Under the pieces are notes generated by a model. That model did not search any database. It was not told the origin of the DNA and worked only from the letters and a program-made list of their open reading frames with translations. From positions 1 to 64,000 of the forward strand of contig CACYXD010000018.1 in NCBI GenBank assembly GCA_902778255.1: 64,000 nt of DNA, read 5' to 3'. Position 1 is the first letter of the stretch. The number at the start of each line of letters is the position of its first letter. A program made the translations under genes and the position numbers. The DNA is from an uncultured Prevotellaceae bacterium. GTDB taxonomy: Bacteria; Bacteroidota; Bacteroidia; Bacteroidales; Bacteroidaceae. Shown one piece after another: positions 15,637 to 24,038 of the stretch.

Positions 15637-16827
15637 ATGCTAAAAGGAAAGAAAATTGTACTGGGCATTACAGGCTCAATAGCAGCTTATAAGTCGTGCC
15701 TGATTATACGCGAACTGGTAAAGCGCGGTGCTGAGGTACAGGTGGTCATCACACCTGCTGGCAAGGAGTTTATCACCCCCATCACACTGTCGGCACTGAC
15801 ACAGAAGCCCGTCATCAGCGAGTTCTTCTCGCAGCGCGACGGCACCTGGCACTCGCATGTGACACTGGGACTATGGGCTGATGCTATGCTCGTTGCCCCA
15901 TGCACAGCCTCAACCTTAGGCAAGATGGCCAACGGCATTGCCGACAATATGCTCATCACCACATACCTGTCGATGAAAGCCCCCGTGTTTATCGCGCCCG
16001 CTATGGACTTGGACATGTACGCCCACCCCACCACGCAACAGAATATGGAGCGTCTGAAAGGTTTCTGCAATCATATCATCGAGCCTCAGAGCGGATTCCT
16101 GGCCAGCGGACTGGAGGGCAAGGGACGCATGGAAGAGCCGGAAAAGATCGTTGCTTACCTTGATAACTTTTTCGAGCCAAGAGACTTGGCTGGCAAGAAG
16201 ATTATGATAACAGCCGGACCAACTTATGAGAAGATTGACCCTGTACGCTTTATAGGCAATTACTCAAGCGGGAAGATGGGCTTTGCGCTGGCGGAGGAAT
16301 GCGCCCGTCGTGGTGCAGAGGTGACGTTGGTGGCAGGCCCAGTGGCTATGAAAACGGAGCATCCGAATATTCATCGCATCGATGTGGAAAGCGCACAAGA
16401 GATGTGTGATGCTGCTACAAACACTTTTCCAAAGATGAATGCAGCTATCCTTTGTGCTGCTGTGGCCGACTTCCGTCCTGAAAAAGTGGCAGAAGAAAAG
16501 ATCAAGCGCATAGGACAGACGATGGATATACACCTGGTTCCAAATCCAGACATTGCTGCCTCGCTGGGTAAGATGAAGCATGAGAGACAAGTGTTAGTGG
16601 GCTTTGCCCTTGAGACAAACGACGAACAACAGAATGCGCAGCATAAGCTGGAGAAGAAAAATCTGGACTTCATCGTATTGAACTCACTGCGCAACGAGGG
16701 AACCTGTTTCAAAAGCGATGATAACCAGATAAGTATCATTTCGCGCAATGGCCAGAAAGACTACGAGAAGAAAACGAAGACAGAGGTGGCGCGCGACATC
16801 ATTGACGAATTAGCAAAGATTTTATAA
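15637..16827 (+). CDS. coaBC: Bifunctional phosphopantothenoylcysteine decarboxylase / phosphopantothenate-cysteine ligase
   Basis: 396 residues, the usual size. The N-terminal flavoprotein domain (CoaC, ~1-180) has GSIAAYKS, the His of TWHSHVTLG, and the PCTASTLGKMANGIADNML and PAMDLDMYAHP loops. The C-terminal CoaB domain (~185-396) has TAGPTYEKIDPVRFIGN, SSGKMGFALAEE, AAVADFRP and KIKR motifs. It makes 4'-phosphopantetheine for CoA. Its final base overlaps the start of the next gene (TAATG), indicating translational coupling. Confidence 0.96.
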   Translation: MLKGKKIVLGITGSIAAYKSCLIIRELVKRGAEVQVVITPAGKEFITPITLSALTQKPVISEFFSQRDGTWHSHVTLGLWADAMLVAPCTASTLGKMANGIADNMLITTYLSMKAPVFIAPAMDLDMYAHPTTQQNMERLKGFCNHIIEPQSGFLASGLEGKGRMEEPEKIVAYLDNFFEPRDLAGKKIMITAGPTYEKIDPVRFIGNYSSGKMGFALAEECARRGAEVTLVAGPVAMKTEHPNIHRIDVESAQEMCDAATNTFPKMNAAILCAAVADFRPEKVAEEKIKRIGQTMDIHLVPNPDIAASLGKMKHERQVLVGFALETNDEQQNAQHKLEKKNLDFIVLNSLRNEGTCFKSDDNQISIISRNGQKDYEKKTKTEVARDIIDELAKIL

Positions 16828-18296
16828 TGGCGAGAAACAAGAAACCATTACCCCTATTAGAAAGCATTACCATTGAGGCCGTAGCTGCAGAAGGCAAATG
16901 CCTGTTCCACTGGAACGACCTGGTGGTATTCGTACCTTTCTGCGTACCTGGCGACATCTGCGACATCCAGATTCGCCGCAAGAAGCACTCGTATGCTGAG
17001 GGCGAAGTGGTGCGCTTTGTGGAATACAGCAAGGTGCGAGCCGTTCCCTTCTGTCAGCACTTTGGCGTATGCGGTGGCTGCAAATGGCAAAACCTGCCCT
17101 ACGAGGAGCAGTTGAAGTTCAAGCAGCAGCAGGTTTTCGACCAGTTGCACCGCATTGGCAAGGTAGAGCTGCCAGAGTTCCGCCCCATCCTTGGGTCTGT
17201 TAAGACACAGGAGTATCGTAACAAATTGGATTACGGATGCGCCAACAAACGTTACTTGACGAAGGAAGAGATATCGGCTCTCCCCAAGGATGAGAGTCAG
17301 AGTCTGAAAGACATTCCTGCTATCGGCTTCCATCTCACGGGGGCTTTCGATAAGATTTTGCCTATCGAGAAATGCTGGTTGATGGACGACCTGCACAATC
17401 AGATTCGCAACGACATCCGCGACTATGCGATGGAGCAGGGCATTTCGTTCTTCGATTTGCGTGCCCAGGTGGGACTGCTGCGTGACATCATCATCCGCAA
17501 TAGTGCTAGTGGAGAACTGATGGTAATCATTCAGTTCCACTACGATGAGACGGGTGGCGAGAAAGAAGCAAAAGACCTGTTGCAACACGTAGCCGACACC
17601 TTCCCACAGATTACCTCCCTACTCTACCTTGACAACCAGAAATGTAATGACACTATTGGTGATCAGGATATCCTTGTGTATAAAGGCACAGACCATATCT
17701 TTGAGCTCATGGAAGACCTGAAGTTCAAGGTAGGTCCCAAGTCATTCTATCAGACAAACACGGAACAAGCTTATCATCTTTATAGTGTAGCACGCGAGTT
17801 TGCCTTCTCTAGCATAACTAGTGACGCTAGTTCAACTAGTGAGACTAGCGAAAAGCCATTGATCTACGATCTCTATACCGGTACAGGCACCATTGCCAAC
17901 TTCGTGGCCCGTCAGGCCCGTCAGGTGATTGGTATTGAGTATGTGCCTGAGGCTATCGAGGATGCAAAGATCAACTCAGAGATCAACGGCATCAGCAACA
18001 CGCTGTTCTATGCTGGCGATATGAAGGATATCCTCACCGACGACTTTATCGCAGAGCACGGACGTCCTGATGTTATCATCACCGATCCCCCACGTGCCGG
18101 TATGCATTCCGATGTGGTGAAGACCATTCTGCGCGCTGCCCCCGACCGCATTGTCTATGTTTCATGCAACCCTGCCACACAGGCTCGCGACCTGCAGGAT
18201 TTGGACGAGCAATATAAGGTTGCTGAGGTACAGCCCGTAGATATGTTCCCACATACTCCCCACGTAGAGAACGTAGTATTACTGATTAAAAGGTAA
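16827..18296 (+). CDS. 23S rRNA uracil-C5 methyltransferase (RlmD/RumA type) with CTAG-repeat insertion
   Basis: 489 residues. A TRAM-like N-terminus precedes the Fe-S cysteine cluster CQHFGVCGGCKWQ (~73-85). The Rossmann SAM motif is IYDLYTGTGTIANF (~346-359), the catalytic region is TDPPRAGMH, and the nucleophile Cys is in YVSCNPATQ. Between AREFAF and the SAM motif sits a Ser/Thr-rich insert of ~15 residues encoded by five CTAG sites with an exact 9-bp period (17809-17848). It is in frame and in a loop position, so the enzyme is probably active. RlmD and RlmC-like specificities cannot be separated here. Confidence 0.92.
   Translation: MARNKKPLPLLESITIEAVAAEGKCLFHWNDLVVFVPFCVPGDICDIQIRRKKHSYAEGEVVRFVEYSKVRAVPFCQHFGVCGGCKWQNLPYEEQLKFKQQQVFDQLHRIGKVELPEFRPILGSVKTQEYRNKLDYGCANKRYLTKEEISALPKDESQSLKDIPAIGFHLTGAFDKILPIEKCWLMDDLHNQIRNDIRDYAMEQGISFFDLRAQVGLLRDIIIRNSASGELMVIIQFHYDETGGEKEAKDLLQHVADTFPQITSLLYLDNQKCNDTIGDQDILVYKGTDHIFELMEDLKFKVGPKSFYQTNTEQAYHLYSVAREFAFSSITSDASSTSETSEKPLIYDLYTGTGTIANFVARQARQVIGIEYVPEAIEDAKINSEINGISNTLFYAGDMKDILTDDFIAEHGRPDVIITDPPRAGMHSDVVKTILRAAPDRIVYVSCNPATQARDLQDLDEQYKVAEVQPVDMFPHTPHVENVVLLIKR
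17809..17849. repeat. CTAG array with 9-bp period inside a coding region
   Basis: CTAG starts at 17809, 17818, 17827, 17836 and 17845, exactly every 9 bp. Each unit is three codons, giving Ser-rich triplets (TSD, ASS, TSE, TSE). A related array lies at 19409-19440. Confidence 0.8.
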
Positions 18297-18315
18297 AAAT
18301 AAAAAGACAGAAACA

Positions 18316-19404
18316 ATGAAGAAGATTTTAATGGCAGCCTTGATGATGGGCGCAACACTGAGCACACAGGCTCAAAACGAATGGTTTAAGAACGTAAAGT
18401 TCAGCGGTTATGGTATGGTACAGTATCAGGCCAGTGACCAGGATGCCAAAGAGAGCAACGGATTCAACCTGCGTTTGGTACGTATGGCCCTCGAAGGTCG
18501 TGCTCACGAAGACTTCTACTGGAAGGCTCAGATGCAAATCAATGGTAACACATACGACCCAGATAATACAGCAAAGACCGATATCCGTTTGGTAGACCTT
18601 TTCGGTGAATGGCAGAAATACGAGTTCTTCAAGGTGAAGGCTGGACAGTTCAAGCGTCCTTTCACATTCGAGAATCCCATGCATCCTATCACACAGGGCT
18701 TCATGAGCTACTCACAGAATGTTAGCAAGTTGGCTGGTTTCTCTGATCGTTGCGGCGGAAACGCTTCAAATGGTCGTGACATAGGTGTGCAGATTCAGGG
18801 TGACTTCCTGAAGAATGCCGAAGGCCGCAACTTGCTGCACTATCAGATTGGCGCTTTCAACGGTGAAGGCATCAACCAAAAGGATAAGGACAACCGCAAA
18901 GACATCATTGGCGGTATGTGGGTAATGCCAATCAAGGGTATGCGCATTGGTGCTTTCGGATGGACAGGTAGCCAGAACGTCAAAAACACAGCCGGTACTC
19001 TTGTAAGAATGGAGAAGAACCGTTACGCTTTCTCTGGCGAGTACGTTCAGAACGATTGGACCTTCCGCACCGAGTACATCCACAGTCAGGGTTGGAACGC
19101 AACTCAAACCAGCGACAAGGCCGATGGTATCTACGCTCTCTGCATCGCTCCTATCCAAAAGAACAAGATGCATGTGAAGGCTCGCTACGACCTTTATCGC
19201 GAGGCTAATTCTTGGAATGGTTTCATCAATGATGCCAATCAATTTGTTGGAGGAGCCAAGACCATGTATGAAATAGGTGCCGACTATCTGTTCACTAAGA
19301 ACTTGCAGATCAATCTGGAGTATGCCCGCGTGAACGACCGCACCATTAACTCCGACAAGCACAGCTACAACATGGTTGACGTGGAGCTCGACTTTAGATT
19401 CTGA
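18316..19404 (+). CDS. Outer-membrane porin O/P family protein
   Basis: 362 residues. The N-terminal signal peptide (MKKILMAALMMGATLSTQAQ) is cleaved near residue 20. The rest is a sequence of alternating beta strands typical of phosphate-selective porin O/P: FSGYGMVQYQASD, GFNLRLVRMALEGRAHEDFYWKAQ split by turns, VKAGQFKRPFTFENP. It ends in aromatic FRF, the usual signal for outer-membrane insertion. Despite the family name, the substrate need not be phosphate. It starts 19 nt after the methyltransferase gene; a shared transcript is possible. Confidence 0.88.
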   Translation: MKKILMAALMMGATLSTQAQNEWFKNVKFSGYGMVQYQASDQDAKESNGFNLRLVRMALEGRAHEDFYWKAQMQINGNTYDPDNTAKTDIRLVDLFGEWQKYEFFKVKAGQFKRPFTFENPMHPITQGFMSYSQNVSKLAGFSDRCGGNASNGRDIGVQIQGDFLKNAEGRNLLHYQIGAFNGEGINQKDKDNRKDIIGGMWVMPIKGMRIGAFGWTGSQNVKNTAGTLVRMEKNRYAFSGEYVQNDWTFRTEYIHSQGWNATQTSDKADGIYALCIAPIQKNKMHVKARYDLYREANSWNGFINDANQFVGGAKTMYEIGADYLFTKNLQINLEYARVNDRTINSDKHSYNMVDVELDFRF

Positions 19405-19408
19405 ATCT

Positions 19409-19440
19409 CTAGTTTAAACTAGTACAACTAGTCCTACTAG
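19409..19440. repeat. Intergenic CTAG array
   Basis: CTAG starts at 19409, 19419, 19428 and 19437 (spacing 10, 9, 9), filling the 41-nt gap between the porin and asparaginase genes. It matches the array within the methyltransferase gene. Confidence 0.75.
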
Positions 19441-19445
19441 TAAAT

Positions 19446-20486
19446 ATGACCTCAAAGATACTATTGATCTACACCGGTGGTACCATTGGTATGAACCACA
19501 ACCCACAGACAGGTGCTTTGGAGCCATTTGACTTCGAGCACTTGCTCAGCAGGGTGCCCGAGTTGGCACAGTTTCAGACTGAGATTGCCACCTATCAGTT
19601 CAACCCGCCCATTGACTCCAGCGATATGTCGCCGAAACTATGGACGGAGTTGGCACATATCATTGCCGATCACAACGAGGAGTACGACGGTTTTGTGATT
19701 CTGCATGGCACAGACACGATGGCCTATACAGCCTCAGCTCTGTCATTCATGCTTGAGAATCTCACCAAGCCCGTTATCCTCACAGGTTCACAGTTGCCTA
19801 TCGGTCAGTTGCGTACCGATGGCAAAGAGAATCTTATCACCAGTATAGAGATTGCTGCTGCCCGTCGGCAGGACGGCACGGCAATGGTGCCAGAAGTAGG
19901 CATTTATTTCAATGGACACTTGATGCGTGGCAATCGTACCACCAAGCAGAGTGCTGATGAGTTCAACGCATTTGAATCATTCAACTATCCCCATTTGGCT
20001 GATGCTGGTGTAGGAATCACCTATCACGACGAATACATCCATCGCCCATCAAGCCTCCGCCTTCAGACATCAGCCCTCACCCCCCAATTCCGCCTCGACA
20101 ACAACGTCATAATCTTCTCGTTGTTTCCTGGCATCCGCGAGGATTTGATTCGCCATATCATCGCCACGCCCAATCTGCGTGCCATTGTGATGCGCACCTT
20201 CGGCTCTGGCAATGCGCCACAGAGTCCTTGGTTGCTCAGCGCACTTCGTGAAGGTACACATAGAGGCAAGGTCATCATAAATATCAGTCAGTGTCTGCAG
20301 GGCTGTGTGGAGATGGGACGCTACGACACAGGCTACCAACTTCAGGAAGCCGGCGTTATCAGTGGCTACGACGGCACTGTAGAGGCTGCTGTCACCAAAC
20401 TAATGTATTTGCAAGGCAAATACGACGACCCAGAGCAAGTCCGTAAGTTTATGAAGCAGAGTATCTGCGGAGAGATTACAGTGTAA
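19446..20486 (+). CDS. ansA: L-asparaginase, type I (cytoplasmic)
   Basis: 346 residues without signal peptide. The first catalytic Thr is in LIYTGGTIGM (~5-14) and the second triad in ILHGTDTMAYTASALSFM (~80-97), with GSQLPIG and TDGKENL following. The type I length and motif order fit E. coli AnsA. It hydrolyses asparagine to aspartate and ammonia, so it supplies ammonium that the nitrogen genes later in the window could use. Confidence 0.95.
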   Translation: MTSKILLIYTGGTIGMNHNPQTGALEPFDFEHLLSRVPELAQFQTEIATYQFNPPIDSSDMSPKLWTELAHIIADHNEEYDGFVILHGTDTMAYTASALSFMLENLTKPVILTGSQLPIGQLRTDGKENLITSIEIAAARRQDGTAMVPEVGIYFNGHLMRGNRTTKQSADEFNAFESFNYPHLADAGVGITYHDEYIHRPSSLRLQTSALTPQFRLDNNVIIFSLFPGIREDLIRHIIATPNLRAIVMRTFGSGNAPQSPWLLSALREGTHRGKVIINISQCLQGCVEMGRYDTGYQLQEAGVISGYDGTVEAAVTKLMYLQGKYDDPEQVRKFMKQSICGEITV

Positions 20487-20498
20487 AGAAAAGTGTAA

Positions 20499-21563
20499 TT
20501 ATTTCAACAGTATTTGTATGATGCGTTCTGCCGTACGACCATCCCATCTGTCTGGCAAAGCGCACTTTTTCCATTGTCCAGCTTCTATTCGCTGTATTAC
20601 TTCTTTCAGTCGCTGCGAGTCTTCGCCCACCAATACATTACTGCCCACGGTAACCGTCTCCTGATGTTCCGTATAGCTGTTCAATGTGATACACGGCACA
20701 CCATTGAATGTGGCTTCCTCGGCCACGTTGCCGCTATCGGTGATAATGCCTTTGGCATGAGCTGTTAACCAACCGAACTCCAAATATGAAAGTGGATTCT
20801 GCAACCTTATATTTGAATCTTGAAACTTTAAACTTGAAACTACTTTTAAAGCTTTGCCACGCAAAGGGGCGATGATAGGCGTATCGCCTGCGGCTTCAGA
20901 CATCGCAGCAAGCATCTGCTTCAACTTTTCCTCATCAGCCAAAAGGGCCTTACGATTGAGCGTGAAAACATAATAGGATTGAGGTAAGAGGTGAGGATTA
21001 AGAGGTTGACGGAGGCGCTGGTGATTGAAGCGGAGAGTATCCATCAGAATATTGCCCACCATATAAGTATTGTTGCCATCGGACTGTTCACGACTGGCTA
21101 CGCTGTTGCTTTTTACGCCTGCCGTAAAAAGATAGTCACTAAGGGCATCAATGACCAAGCGGTTCACCTCTTTAGGCATGTTCATATCAAACGAACGAGT
21201 ACCTGCCACGAGATGAGCCAGCTTAATACCGCGCTTCTTGGTAACGATCGCAGCAGCCATCGTAGAGGCCAGATCATCAACCACGATCACCACATCAGCG
21301 GGATTTGTATCTAGATAAGCATCGAAATGGGCCATCACACGACTAGTAATCTCGTTCAGGCTAGTACTGTCAACGCCAAAGAAAACTGAGGGACAAGGCA
21401 TCTGAAGATCCTCAAAGAGTGAGGGCTCCAATGTAGGATCATTCTCACGACCTGTATAAACCAGTTCATACTCAGCTCCCTCAGCCTTCCCAATGGCACG
21501 AATCAAAGGTGCCACCTTTACGAAATTTGGGCGTGCGCCCGCAACAATGCAGATCTTTCTCAT
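20499..21563 (-). CDS. wecB: UDP-N-acetylglucosamine 2-epimerase family protein
   Basis: 354 residues. The GT-B type epimerase fold starts with CIVAGARPNFVKVAPLIRA (~4-22). Motifs include GDDLASTMAAA-like VVDDLASTM (~92-100), HLVAGTRSFDMNMPKEVNR and the UDP-binding ITDSGNVAEEATFNGVPCITL near the C-terminus. It converts UDP-GlcNAc to UDP-ManNAc for surface polysaccharide. The usual HxxAGxR region reads HLVAGTRSFD, slightly divergent. Its ATG overlaps the stop of the TPR gene upstream (ATGA), so it ends a minus-strand run beginning with gyrA. Confidence 0.85.
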   Translation of the reverse strand: MRKICIVAGARPNFVKVAPLIRAIGKAEGAEYELVYTGRENDPTLEPSLFEDLQMPCPSVFFGVDSTSLNEITSRVMAHFDAYLDTNPADVVIVVDDLASTMAAAIVTKKRGIKLAHLVAGTRSFDMNMPKEVNRLVIDALSDYLFTAGVKSNSVASREQSDGNNTYMVGNILMDTLRFNHQRLRQPLNPHLLPQSYYVFTLNRKALLADEEKLKQMLAAMSEAAGDTPIIAPLRGKALKVVSSLKFQDSNIRLQNPLSYLEFGWLTAHAKGIITDSGNVAEEATFNGVPCITLNSYTEHQETVTVGSNVLVGEDSQRLKEVIQRIEAGQWKKCALPDRWDGRTAERIIQILLK

Positions 21564-22732
21564 TTCTTCAACAATCTGTCAATCTCGTCAAACTGCTTAC
21601 CCATATTCAGATTCAAATAGATACGGTAGAGTACCGGTGCCCACTTATCCTTATCCTGAGGCATCAGTTTACGATAGTGCTCTATATATGGACAGGCCTT
21701 CTGATAAGCCTGTTTGATCAGTTTTTTCTCTTTATGGTCAGTCAGCCGCTCAGCGATATTGACGTATGCCGTACCCGCATTAAAATAAGGTTCTGCAAGA
21801 TTTGGGTTAACTTCAATGAGTCGCTCGCTATACTTGATGCTCTCGGCATAGCGCTCCATACGCAACAGCGTGGTGGACTTAGCAAAGAGGAAAAGTTCGC
21901 TCGATGGGTTTACCATCAGTGCACTGTCAGCCAAAGCAAGGGCTTTCTCATTCTGTCCAGCAGCAGTGTATGCATCCATCAGGCGAGGAAAGAAATAATG
22001 GAACTTCGGGTAGCGCCGGAAGCCTTCTTCCAACGTTTTGATATACAATTCGTCATCGTTCAGCCATTTACGAGCCTCGGCAACAAACTGCAATGTAAAG
22101 TCGGCCTTACCGGTATCTTTCAAAGCCAGCTTATGATAGCGAAGCGTGAGCACAGCATCTTGCTGCTTATAGCCGCAATAGGTAGCCCAATAGGCTGCCT
22201 CGGGCAGTCGTGTATCAAGCGAATCGTATCTGTAGCCCTCGAACAGCGGTTGACGCACGCAATCGAGATAGGCCTCATAATAAGGAAAGGCCTCTTTCCA
22301 CTTGTTTTTCCTGAGCAGGAAAGAACCACCATTAAAGATATTCGGCCGTATGCTGTTCAGCTGTTCAGCATGATTTTTGCGATTGTCAGTTGTCAAACTG
22401 TCAATCGTCTCAGCAATTTTCAATAGCTGAAGAGCCTTTACAAAGAAGGCTACCGTGTCGTATTGCTGTTTTAAGTATAATTTCTCGTTGCCCTGCTCAT
22501 ACTGTCCAAGCACGGCATCGTAATAGGCCAGCCATATCTTCTTATTGGTACGGTTGGTCGAATCTTTCAGCAGAGTAGCCAATGTTTTCTCTGCATCAGC
22601 GTATTTGCCACTCTTGATAGACGACCGTGCTTGACTTAGCTCCTGACGAACGGAACTCGCCTTCGTCTTTTGAGCCATCAAGCACGGTGTCATCATTAGT
22701 AAGAGAAGCGTAACTGCAATGAGTTGCTTCAT
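21560..22732 (-). CDS. Secreted TPR protein
   Basis: 390 residues with a signal peptide (MKQLIAVTLLLLMMTPCLMAQ). The rest is helical with tetratricopeptide-like repeats, clearest where consecutive units have A/G-Y-x-A patterns (AGQNEKALALADSALMVNPS, YAESIKYSERLIEVNPNLAEPYFNAG split over two units). It follows the related TPR gene 22754-24013 by 21 nt and shows matching architecture, so the two may be a duplicated pair. Such proteins scaffold envelope complexes, but no partner is evident. Confidence 0.8.
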   Translation of the reverse strand: MKQLIAVTLLLLMMTPCLMAQKTKASSVRQELSQARSSIKSGKYADAEKTLATLLKDSTNRTNKKIWLAYYDAVLGQYEQGNEKLYLKQQYDTVAFFVKALQLLKIAETIDSLTTDNRKNHAEQLNSIRPNIFNGGSFLLRKNKWKEAFPYYEAYLDCVRQPLFEGYRYDSLDTRLPEAAYWATYCGYKQQDAVLTLRYHKLALKDTGKADFTLQFVAEARKWLNDDELYIKTLEEGFRRYPKFHYFFPRLMDAYTAAGQNEKALALADSALMVNPSSELFLFAKSTTLLRMERYAESIKYSERLIEVNPNLAEPYFNAGTAYVNIAERLTDHKEKKLIKQAYQKACPYIEHYRKLMPQDKDKWAPVLYRIYLNLNMGKQFDEIDRLLKK

Positions 22733-22753
22733 TCTTGAATTTAAGGGTTTTTA

Positions 22754-24013
22754 TTAGTTTCCACCATTGACAATGGCCTCCATCTCGTCAGACTTCGCCT
22801 TGTTGCCCAGTGAATAATAAATCTGATAGAGAGGATATGCCCACTTCACTTTCTCACGATCTGGGTCCAGTTCCTTGGCACGTTCCAGGAAAGGAAGAGC
22901 CTCGTTCAAGATTTCCTTCACCTTGTCAGCATTGACTTTGGTCAGACCACCAGTGTTTTTATCGGCCAGTTTATCCTTCAGTTCAATAGCCTTACCGTTC
23001 AGACATACACCAGCATTGAAAATACACTGGATAAAGTCTGGATCAATCTCGATAGCCTTCTTGTAAGACTCTACGGCTGCGTCCCACTCACGGTCATTCA
23101 TCTGCACCTCGCCTTTCAGAGCCCATGCCATTTTATTCTCTGGATTCAGAGTAATCTCTTCCTCAGCCCATTCTGCCAAAGCTTTTTGGTTATTAGAACG
23201 GGTATAATACTCCATCAACAGGTTGAAAAAGCGCTCCTCCTCTGGATTCTCTTTGTGTAGATTCTTGAGGGTATTAACATAATCCAGCGAGTCAGCAGCC
23301 GACTTCATCGTCTCTTTCTTTGAGAAAAGCAGGATCTCACTGGCCTCAGAAGCCTTCTTTGGATCCTGGGCTGCGAGGTTAGCATACTTCACTGCGGCAG
23401 CATAATCCTTCATCTGATAAGCTACCAGGCCAGCATAATAGGCAATCTCTGAACGATACTGATCTTTACTGAGATCAGAAACCTCTACGAAACCAGTAAA
23501 CAAGGGATTCTCAGGACTATCAAGATAGAGCGCCCACTTTGCAAGAGCACCCTCCATATTCTTATGATTGTAATCAAAGAGTCCTGCATTAATCAGGTTC
23601 AGACGTATGTTCTGCATACGCTGCTGGTTGGCTTGACGGAAGCGGATTTTAACCTTTCCTTTCTCATTGGGTTGGATATCATACTTGTCACACTCAATAG
23701 CAGCTTTCAAAGCCTCATAGGCAGCAGTGTTCATTCCCAGCGTATCGAAGGGCACATTCTTACCAGCCACCTGATTCTCGAGCATTGAACTCTGAATAGC
23801 AGAGAACTTACCTGCCATGATATCTGTCTGGAGATTCCAGGCAGCGGCTTTGTCGGTTGTAGCATCTGAGGTCAGAGCAGGAGCCAATGTGGCAGCAGCC
23901 TGATCAAAATCACCTGCAGAGAATTGCTTCTTGGCTTGTTTTACCAAGTCTTCTTGAGCAAAAGCGGTGGTGGCAGCACCTGCCATCAGAGCCATGATCA
24001 TCAACTTTTTCAT
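22754..24013 (-). CDS. Secreted TPR protein
   Basis: 419 residues beginning with a signal peptide (MKKLMIMALMAGAATTAFAQ). Helical repeats follow, with a typical TPR unit in WDAAVESYKKAIEIDPDF. The C-terminal stretch LDPDREKVKWAYPLYQIYYSLGN parallels MPQDKDKWAPVLYRIYLNLNM of the next gene, supporting a shared origin of the two proteins. Both are periplasmic or membrane-facing. It starts 25 nt after gyrA and is probably cotranscribed with it. Confidence 0.82.
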   Translation of the reverse strand: MKKLMIMALMAGAATTAFAQEDLVKQAKKQFSAGDFDQAAATLAPALTSDATTDKAAAWNLQTDIMAGKFSAIQSSMLENQVAGKNVPFDTLGMNTAAYEALKAAIECDKYDIQPNEKGKVKIRFRQANQQRMQNIRLNLINAGLFDYNHKNMEGALAKWALYLDSPENPLFTGFVEVSDLSKDQYRSEIAYYAGLVAYQMKDYAAAVKYANLAAQDPKKASEASEILLFSKKETMKSAADSLDYVNTLKNLHKENPEEERFFNLLMEYYTRSNNQKALAEWAEEEITLNPENKMAWALKGEVQMNDREWDAAVESYKKAIEIDPDFIQCIFNAGVCLNGKAIELKDKLADKNTGGLTKVNADKVKEILNEALPFLERAKELDPDREKVKWAYPLYQIYYSLGNKAKSDEMEAIVNGGN

Positions 24014-24038
24014 AATCTTCAGTTATTAGTTAAACGAT

